Below are positions 44,638 through 50,303 of a DNA stretch of 50,303 nucleotides, in pieces. The translations under genes were made by a program, and so were the position numbers. Each line of letters starts with the position of its first letter. Within the stretch, counting starts at the first letter, position 1. The DNA comes from Candidatus Anaerobiospirillum merdipullorum (GTDB taxonomy: Bacteria > Pseudomonadota > Gammaproteobacteria > Enterobacterales > Succinivibrionaceae). The notes under the pieces were generated by a model. The model was not told the DNA's origin. It did no database searches and saw nothing but the letters and a program-made list of their open reading frames with translations. The stretch covers positions 1 to 50,303 of the forward strand of contig JAHLFG010000088.1 in assembly GCA_018883895.1 (NCBI GenBank). The letters are read 5' to 3'.

Positions 44638-45732
44638 GTGGCTAAACAGGAATACCGTAGCCTCTTTATCAACCTGCGCTTTGTACTGTGCTTTATCCTG
44701 TCGGTGGCTTTGCTCTTTGCCGATTTGCGCCTTAAAGTATTGAGCGATTTTCGCTATTACATTGAATCGGCGCTCTATCCGGTAATGCTCTTTGCCGACT
44801 CCCCACGCTCGATTTCTAATGCCGTGTCGACACAGCTCAAAAGTCGCGCAGAGCTCATTGCCGAAAATGAGCGTTTGGCCAATGCTATTTTTGAGCAACG
44901 GGCAGATTTGTTGCGCCTGCACGCTTTGGTGCAGGAAAACGCCGAAATGCGCAAATTGCTCAACTCTCCGCTCCATCGCACCTCGCGGCGCATGCTCGCG
45001 GAGGTGGTGGCCATTGATAATGATCCTTATTTACAGCGCGTGGTGGTCAATCGCGGCAGCAGCTCGGCGGTGCATACCTCCATGCCGGTCATTACTAGTG
45101 AGGGCTTAGTGGGGCAGGTGATTGAGGTAAATTATTCCTTCAGTCGCGTGCTCTTATTAACTGATCCTAGCTCCTCGGTGCCGGTGGTCAATGTACGCAA
45201 TCAATTGCGCGCTCTTGCCGAAGGCAATGGCTCACATGATGAATTAGATATTGCCAATATCGCGCGCAGTGCCGATGTGCAAGAAGGCGATTTATTGGTC
45301 ACCTCCGGCTTAGGTGGGGTCTACCCTTTAGGTTATCCGGTGGCGGTGGTGACCTCGGTGGGTATATCGGAAAATCAATCCTTTGCTGAGGTGAAGGCCA
45401 AGCCCTTGGTGGATTTTGGGCGTTTACACTATGTGCTCTTGTATTGGTATGACGCCTCCTCTAAGGAGGCTGAGGATGCGGTGCAACCTAAGGAGCCCAC
45501 TGACGGTAAGGTGCTCTTGCGCCAAGAGCGCATTAAGCGTCTTATCCAATCAATGAGCAATAATGATAAGCAAAATGCGCCTGCAAAGGAGGCGCCGGCA
45601 GTAAAGCCGCAGGCCAAGCTTAATGCTAAAACAAGTGCGCTTTTGAGCATGCACAGTGATGCCGCCACCTTAGCCGGGGCCGCGGTCAATGCCCAACAGG
45701 TTTTAGGAGCACAACATGGCCGCCGCCAATGA
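44638..45732 (+). CDS. mreC: rod-shape-determining protein MreC
   Basis: Bitopic periplasmic protein linking MreB and MreD to the cell-wall elongation machinery. One N-terminal helix (about 11-30), a coiled coil (about 70-105, ENERLANAIFEQRADLLRLH), then the two beta-barrel domains (EVVAIDNDPYLQRVVVNRGS, EGLVGQVIEV and LVTSGLGGVYPLGYPVAVV). Length 364 aa. The C-terminal tail (about 285-364) is Ala/Lys-rich and disordered. The start is GTG with CAGG upstream. It overlaps mreD by 17 bases. Confidence 0.96.
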   Translation: MAKQEYRSLFINLRFVLCFILSVALLFADLRLKVLSDFRYYIESALYPVMLFADSPRSISNAVSTQLKSRAELIAENERLANAIFEQRADLLRLHALVQENAEMRKLLNSPLHRTSRRMLAEVVAIDNDPYLQRVVVNRGSSSAVHTSMPVITSEGLVGQVIEVNYSFSRVLLLTDPSSSVPVVNVRNQLRALAEGNGSHDELDIANIARSADVQEGDLLVTSGLGGVYPLGYPVAVVTSVGISENQSFAEVKAKPLVDFGRLHYVLLYWYDASSKEAEDAVQPKEPTDGKVLLRQERIKRLIQSMSNNDKQNAPAKEAPAVKPQAKLNAKTSALLSMHSDAATLAGAAVNAQQVLGAQHGRRQ

Positions 45733-46231
45733 CAGTCGCTCGACTTATTTTCTTTTCTTTCCGCTGCTCTTTATGGCGCTGGTGATAGATATCATTCGCC
45801 TGCCGGAGATTATCAATCCCTATCGGCCGGATATTCTCTCGCTGTGCGTGATTTTCTTTGCCACCTTTGATCCGGCGCGAGTCAATATCGGTTGGGCCTG
45901 GATTGCCGGGCTCTTGCTTGACTTGCTCACCGGGGCGCCATTGTCACAGCATGCCTTGTGTTTGGCCTTGCAGGTATTTTTAATTTTGTCGCAATTTCAG
46001 CGCTTTGCCCTCTTTGCCCTGTGGCAGCAAATCCTAATTATCCTGGTGGTTAATTTATTGGGCCATGTGCTTGGTTACTGGATCTCGCATTTGGCTGGGC
46101 AGGTAAATTATGAAGAGAGCATTGCCGCCTCGAGTGTAGTCACGGCCGCGCTGTGGCCGGTTATCTCCTTGCTCTGTCTCTTTTTATGCCGGGCGCTAAA
46201 TTTAGCCCCGCCGGCGCATAAAGAAAATTAG
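45716..46231 (+). CDS. mreD: rod-shape-determining protein MreD
   Basis: Small multi-helix inner-membrane protein of the elongation complex (171 aa against 162 in E. coli). Five to six hydrophobic segments with the family pattern RPDILSLCVIFFATFDPARVNIG and WIAGLLLDLLTGAPLSQHAL. It starts inside mreC (17-base overlap) with AGGAGC upstream, so translation is coupled. Confidence 0.93.
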   Translation: MAAANDSRSTYFLFFPLLFMALVIDIIRLPEIINPYRPDILSLCVIFFATFDPARVNIGWAWIAGLLLDLLTGAPLSQHALCLALQVFLILSQFQRFALFALWQQILIILVVNLLGHVLGYWISHLAGQVNYEESIAASSVVTAALWPVISLLCLFLCRALNLAPPAHKEN

Positions 46232-46260
46232 CATAGATAACAAGATATTGAGGAGTATTT

Positions 46261-46848
46261 ATGCCTGATCTGATCTTAGCCTCAGGCTCGCCGCGGCGCA
46301 AAGAAATCATTGCGCGCATGGGCTTTGACTTTGAAGTCGTGCCGACAGATATCGATGAAAGCGTGCACGCAGGAGAAAAGCCTACGGCTTATGTACAGCG
46401 CATGGCCTTAAGTAAGGCTAGGGCAGCGGCAGTGCATTATCCGCAGGTGCCGGTTTTAGGGGCCGATACGGCGGTGATTTTGGGGGAAACCATTTTTGGC
46501 AAACCTAAGGATAGAGCTGATGCCAAGGCCATGTTATTGCAATTGTCCGGTAAAACCCATCAGGTGATGACGGCCGTGACCGTCATCTGTGGTAAGGTGG
46601 AGCGCTCCATCCTCGAGTGTACCGCGGTGACCTTTGCCCCCTTAAGCGCGGACTTGGTGGATATCTATGTCGCCTCTGGGGAATGTGATGACAAATCAGG
46701 CTCCTATGCGCTACAGGGCATTGGCGCGATGTTAATTGAGCGCGTATCAGGCTCGGTAAGTTGCGTCGTGGGCTTGCCAAGTTGTCAAACCCGTCTCTTG
46801 CTGCAAAGCTTTGGCCTCAAGCCGCGTACAGTCAGCGCCGACGCGTAA
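46261..46848 (+). CDS. maf: Maf-family nucleoside triphosphate pyrophosphatase
   Basis: Hydrolyses non-canonical or surplus nucleotides such as dTTP/UTP, a house-cleaning role. SGSPRRKEIIARMG (8-21), VLGADTAVILG with the catalytic Asp, and KSGSYALQGIGAMLIERVSGS are the Maf signature. Length 195 aa against 197 for E. coli YhdE, and the position after mreD is the same as yhdE. In E. coli rng and yhdP follow; here tldD comes next directly. AGGAG lies seven bases before the ATG. Confidence 0.94.
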   Translation: MPDLILASGSPRRKEIIARMGFDFEVVPTDIDESVHAGEKPTAYVQRMALSKARAAAVHYPQVPVLGADTAVILGETIFGKPKDRADAKAMLLQLSGKTHQVMTAVTVICGKVERSILECTAVTFAPLSADLVDIYVASGECDDKSGSYALQGIGAMLIERVSGSVSCVVGLPSCQTRLLLQSFGLKPRTVSADA

Positions 46849-46909
46849 AGCACTTGCAGAAGCGGCAGTTTAAAGACCACAATAGCCCTTAAAGCGTAAG
46901 GTACAGGAT

Positions 46910-48361
46910 ATGAGCATGGATAATATGGAATTAGTGCGCCAAGAGTTACTTCATCCTATGGGGATCGAGGATAACTTTTTGGCCCGGGCTTTAGATGAAT
47001 TATGCGCCCATGAGCTTACTTTTGGTGATCTGTACTTTGAGCGCGCGGTACAAGAGCGCTTTTATTTAGAAGAAGGCATCATCAAGTCAGGCTCCTTTGA
47101 TATCGAGCAGGGCGTGGGTATCCGCGCGGTGGCCGGGGAGAAGACCGGCTTTGCCTATAGCGATGTCATCGATAAGCCCTCCATTTTGCGCGCCTGTAAA
47201 GCCGCCGCGGGCATTGGGCAAGGCCATCCGTGTACGCGCGTTAATTTAACGGCGCGGAAGGCTAAGCCGCTTTATGTAGCGGACAATCCGGTGCACAGTT
47301 GGGAGCGCAAACGCAAGATTGATTTTCTGCAGGCGCTCGATAGCTATGCTCGTGCCGCCGATCCGCGCGTAAAGCAGGTGATGGCTCAACTGGCCACGCA
47401 ACATAAAATGTTTTTGGTGGTAGCTACCGATGGCACCTTGGCAGCTGACATTAAACCTGTCATTCACGTCTCGCTTACCGTGGTTATGGAAGAAAAGGGC
47501 AAACGCGAAAGCGGCTTTGCCGCCCGCGGTGGGGCGGTTTTATTGGACGCCTTGGATGATGCTAAGTTGCCCTCAGAACTTGCGCACGAGGCGGTACGCA
47601 TTGCAACGGTCAATTTGGCCGCGCAAGCAGGTCCTACCGGGCAAATGCCGCTTGTTTTAGGCGCCGGCTGGCCGGGGGTACTTGTTCATGAGGCGGTAGG
47701 TCATGGCCTGGAGGGGGATTTCAATCGCGTGGGTAGCTCGGCCTTTAGCGGTAAAATCGGTCAGCAGGTGGCCTCTAAGGCCTGTACGGTCATTGATGAT
47801 GGCACGCTACCTTATCGGCGCGGCTCGGTGACCTTTGATGATGAAGGCACCCCCGGCGCGCACAATGTGCTCATTGAACAGGGCATCTTAAAGGGCTATA
47901 TGCAAGATAAGCAAAATGCCTTTTTAATGCATAGTGCGCCTACCGGCAACGGGCGGCGTGAGGATTATGGCTCCTTGCCGCTACCGCGCATGACCAATAC
48001 CTATCTAGCCCCGGGCGACTATAGTCCCGCGGAAATTATTGCCACGGTAGATAAGGGCATTTATGCGGTCAATTTCTCTGGTGGGCAGGTGGACATCACC
48101 TCCGGGCGCTTTGTCTTCTGTACCTCGGAGGCCTATTTAATTGAACAGGGTAAGGTGACCACCCCGATTAAGGGCGTGACCTTAATTGGCAACGGTCCTG
48201 AGGTAATGCAACGCGTGAGCATGGTGGGCAATGATTTGGCCTTTGATCAGGGCATCGGCGTTTGCGGTAAGGCCGGACAATCAGTGCCGGTGGGCATCGG
48301 ACAACCGACGGTCAAGGTCGAGGCGATAACCGTAGGCGGCATGGAGGCCTTACATGGCTAA
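46910..48361 (+). CDS. tldD: metalloprotease TldD
   Basis: Catalytic subunit of the TldD/TldE protease, which trims unfolded peptides and matures some modified peptides. The zinc site HEAVGHGLEGD gives His260, Glu261 and His264. YGSLPLPRMTNTYL and VDITSGRFVFCTSEAYLI are conserved in the family. Length 483 aa against 481 in E. coli. TACAGGAT precedes the start; ATG 46916 is also possible. It overlaps the arginase-fold gene by 8 bases. tldE/pmbA is not in the window. Confidence 0.95.
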   Translation: MSMDNMELVRQELLHPMGIEDNFLARALDELCAHELTFGDLYFERAVQERFYLEEGIIKSGSFDIEQGVGIRAVAGEKTGFAYSDVIDKPSILRACKAAAGIGQGHPCTRVNLTARKAKPLYVADNPVHSWERKRKIDFLQALDSYARAADPRVKQVMAQLATQHKMFLVVATDGTLAADIKPVIHVSLTVVMEEKGKRESGFAARGGAVLLDALDDAKLPSELAHEAVRIATVNLAAQAGPTGQMPLVLGAGWPGVLVHEAVGHGLEGDFNRVGSSAFSGKIGQQVASKACTVIDDGTLPYRRGSVTFDDEGTPGAHNVLIEQGILKGYMQDKQNAFLMHSAPTGNGRREDYGSLPLPRMTNTYLAPGDYSPAEIIATVDKGIYAVNFSGGQVDITSGRFVFCTSEAYLIEQGKVTTPIKGVTLIGNGPEVMQRVSMVGNDLAFDQGIGVCGKAGQSVPVGIGQPTVKVEAITVGGMEALHG

Positions 48362-49223
48362 AAGCTTACGTTTAGTCTTCCCACAATGGCAGGGGGCCGA
48401 TATTGCCCGTATCGTGCCGGAAGTAAGTCCTGACAGTGCCGCGCAGGGTTATCTGTGGGGCAGTCGCATCTTAGATTTACTCTTGCCGCGTACGCAAGAC
48501 GAGACTTTTGTGGTGCCGGTAGATACTGCCGTGCAACGTAGTGTAAGTGCAGGCGTCTACGACGCTGATATCTTAGCGACCCAAACTAAGGATGCGCTCA
48601 AGCTGTTGCAGATAAGTAAGGCCGACCAGGTGCTGACCTTAGGCGGGGAATGTTCCGTTAGTGTGGCTCCTTTTACCTATCTTAAAGCGCGCTTTAAGGA
48701 TGATGTGGCTATCTTGTGGTTAGATGCTCACCCCGATATCACGCTGCCTGGCGATCCTTACGCTGGCTTTCATGCGATGGCCGTAAGTGCCCTCTTAGGC
48801 CGCGGCGATGCGCGCATTATCGCTAAATTGCCGGCCACCTTTAAAAGTGAAGAGATCTTGCTAGTTGGCTTGCGCGATTGGGAGCGTGAGGAAATTTATC
48901 AGCGCCAACTCTCCTGGGGTCTTAAGCATGTGTCGCCTGATACTTTAGCCTCCAATTTAGCGCCGCTTGAGGCCTGGCTTAAAGCCTGTCCGTGCTCTAA
49001 GGTGGCGGTGCATTTTGATGTGGATGTCTTGGATCCTGCCGATCTCTTCTGCGCCGCTGGCAAGTGCCCGCAGGGGCTGAAGCTTATCCAATGTATGGAG
49101 ATTATTAAGCTTGCCGCCACCTACAAGGAGCTTGTGGGACTTACCATCGCCGAATTAATGCCGCGCACCTTATTGCGTTTGCGCGATCATTTAACTACCT
49201 TGCCGCTTATCGGCCCTGCTTGA
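48354..49223 (+). CDS. arginase/ureohydrolase-fold protein, substrate unknown
   Basis: Binuclear-metal hydrolase fold of the arginase/agmatinase/formimidoglutamase superfamily (289 aa). LDAHPDI (Asp124, His126, Asp128) and HFDVDVLDP (Asp224, Asp226) are intact metal ligands. The usual first motif GGDH is GGEC here, so the first-metal His is Cys100. That may reduce metal occupancy or mark a subfamily with another substrate. The sequence lacks other signs of true arginases. It overlaps tldD by 8 bases, so the two are made together. Its 3' end overlaps the convergent coaD by 17 bases. There are no arginine, agmatine or histidine catabolism genes around it. Confidence 0.8.
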   Translation: MAKSLRLVFPQWQGADIARIVPEVSPDSAAQGYLWGSRILDLLLPRTQDETFVVPVDTAVQRSVSAGVYDADILATQTKDALKLLQISKADQVLTLGGECSVSVAPFTYLKARFKDDVAILWLDAHPDITLPGDPYAGFHAMAVSALLGRGDARIIAKLPATFKSEEILLVGLRDWEREEIYQRQLSWGLKHVSPDTLASNLAPLEAWLKACPCSKVAVHFDVDVLDPADLFCAAGKCPQGLKLIQCMEIIKLAATYKELVGLTIAELMPRTLLRLRDHLTTLPLIGPA

Positions 49224-49695
49224 GGGCCGCGGCCTGCGCCACGGCCGGCGGTACAAAGGGACTGATGTCCCCACCGTGGATAATGACCTCACGCACCAAG
49301 GTCGAGGAGATAAAGGACAGCTCGCCGGAGGTGGGGAGGAAGACGATTTCCAATTGCGGCATCATCTTACGATACATGCCGGTTAACTGAATTTCATAGT
49401 CATAATCAGCCACCGTGCGCACGCCGCGCACCAAGACCTGCGCCTTCTGCGCTTGTAAAAAGTCCACCAAGAGCCCGGAAAAGCCTAAGACCTGCACGCG
49501 CTTAAATTCTTTGCAGCTCTCCTTGAGCATGGCCACGCGCTCATCGAGGGTAAAGAAGGCGTGTTTACTCGGGCTATGGGCCACGCCGACAATGAGCTCA
49601 TCAAATAAATTAAGCGCCCGTTTAATGATGTCAAAATGCCCGAAGGTCAGCGGGTCAAAGGTGCCCGGGAAGACGGCTAAAGTTTTAGGTTGCAT
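49207..49695 (-). CDS. coaD: phosphopantetheine adenylyltransferase
   Basis: Penultimate step of coenzyme A synthesis, transferring AMP to phosphopantetheine. FPGTFDPLTFGHFDIIKRA (9-27) holds the T/HxGH nucleotidyltransferase motif with His20, and FISSTLVREV is the C-terminal ISSTxVR motif. Length 162 aa against 159 in E. coli. It follows the glycosyltransferase gene by 14 bases, as coaD commonly lies in the waa (LPS core) region. Confidence 0.97.
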   Translation of the reverse strand: MQPKTLAVFPGTFDPLTFGHFDIIKRALNLFDELIVGVAHSPSKHAFFTLDERVAMLKESCKEFKRVQVLGFSGLLVDFLQAQKAQVLVRGVRTVADYDYEIQLTGMYRKMMPQLEIVFLPTSGELSFISSTLVREVIIHGGDISPFVPPAVAQAAALKQGR

Positions 49696-49709
49696 GAAAT
49701 TTCCTTAGC

Positions 49710-50303
49710 TTACAGATACTTTTCACAGGCGTAGTCAAATTTTTCCATTACCGCCGCGATGCTAATATGCTCCATGGCGTGTGGATCGCGTACGCGATAG
49801 CGCCACGGGATCGGGCGGCCGTGTAATTCCTTTTGCGCCAATTGCTGATAGACCGAGACGCACAGATCAGGATAATTCCACGGGCCGACGCGCTTTTCAT
49901 CATGTACGGCAAACATGCCGATAACCGGCGTATGCAGGGCCGAGGCCAAATGCATGGTGCCACTGTCAGGAGCTAGCACCAAAGAGCCGATACTGACGAC
50001 CGCCAACAGCTCGCGTAGACTGGTACGCCCACATAGATTGACGCACGAGGGGCCTAATTTTTGTGCAATGGCGGCGCATAGCGCACTTTCATTGCGCGCA
50101 ATGCCGCCCAAAAGGCCCACGGTAAAGCCCTTGGCAATGGCATAACGCCCCAGGGCCGTATAACCCTCCAAGGTCCAATTTTTTTGCGCCTTGGCCGAAG
50201 AGGGGGCAATGAGGAAAATCTTATCGTGCTCAAAATAGCTCTTGGCATAGTCGCGCTCATTGTCCTGTAGCGCAAAATCCCAATAGGGCTCCACCTCACC
50301 TAG
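49710..50303 (-). CDS. glycosyltransferase family 9 (heptosyltransferase-like), 5' end outside the window
   Basis: C-terminal domain of a GT-B lipopolysaccharide core glycosyltransferase of the WaaC/WaaF/WaaQ type. The donor-binding motif is LVLAPDSGTMHLASALHTPVIGMF, preceded by FLIAPSSAKAQKNWTLEGY, which corresponds to the start of the second Rossmann fold. The frame stays open to the window edge, so the N-terminal acceptor domain is missing only because of the cut. The Trp/Arg/Tyr-rich tail is typical. Next to coaD it is likely part of a waa-type cluster. The sugar is unknown. Confidence 0.85.
   Translation of the reverse strand, partial: LGEVEPYWDFALQDNERDYAKSYFEHDKIFLIAPSSAKAQKNWTLEGYTALGRYAIAKGFTVGLLGGIARNESALCAAIAQKLGPSCVNLCGRTSLRELLAVVSIGSLVLAPDSGTMHLASALHTPVIGMFAVHDEKRVGPWNYPDLCVSVYQQLAQKELHGRPIPWRYRVRDPHAMEHISIAAVMEKFDYACEKYL

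Overview
The window is about 50 kb of a gammaproteobacterial chromosome, roughly half G+C. The gene neighbourhoods are those known from enteric relatives: gmk-rpoZ-spoT, typA divergent from glnA, uvrA divergent from ssb, mreBCD-maf-tldD, and coaD beside an LPS-type glycosyltransferase. The orders are partly rearranged (ntrBC lies behind typA, recG is away from spoT, rng and yhdP are missing between maf and tldD). My inference is a host-associated anaerobe of the Succinivibrionaceae/Aeromonadales type; the sequence does not name a species.

Layout. 1-1.4 kb: a probable right end of an IS200/IS605-type element directly against the glutamate carrier gltS. 1.4-7.7 kb (minus): COG0523 GTPase, PldB-like lysophospholipase, spoT, rpoZ, gmk, engB. 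7.9-14.4 kb: nitrogen control, with ntrC, ntrB and typA on minus and glnA on plus. 14.5-27.9 kb: yihY, a YgiW-like periplasmic protein, a LysR regulator with an MFS carrier, a metallophosphoesterase, an AsmA-like protein, recG, a second MFS carrier, pssA and a three-domain aminopeptidase P. 28-30 kb: prlC. 30.2-33.3 kb: an A/T-rich island holding one autotransporter with a poly-C tract near its start. 33.5-38.9 kb: an Fsr-like carrier, RNase II, an orphan GlnH-like binding protein and bioB. 38.9-43.3 kb: DUF2750 protein, uvrA and ssb. 43.5-49.2 kb: mreBCD, maf, tldD and an arginase-fold protein. 49.2-50.3 kb: coaD and a glycosyltransferase cut by the window edge.

Two points stand out. First, NtrC has a normal receiver and DNA-binding domain and NtrB looks intact, but the NtrC ATPase domain has lost the sigma-54 contact loop (GAFTGA), the Walker A lysine (now Arg) and the Walker B aspartate (now Asn). 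The glnA promoter region shows no -24/-12 element, but it has an NtrC-like dyad lying over the -35 position of a sigma-70-like promoter. This points to a nitrogen circuit rewired to the housekeeping polymerase. Second, the autotransporter has a good promoter and a perfect ribosome site and ATG, but a run of eight C residues puts that ATG one base out of frame with the 900-residue surface protein. Loss of one C would restore the fusion, as in a phase-variable surface protein.

Other items: hairpins that would bury the ribosome sites of bioB and the pldB-like gene, two CRP-like palindromes upstream of ntrBC, an SSB with a long Asn/Gly/Tyr-rich linker, and an arginase-fold protein with Cys in place of the first metal-binding His. 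I saw no rRNA, tRNA, CRISPR array or prophage.
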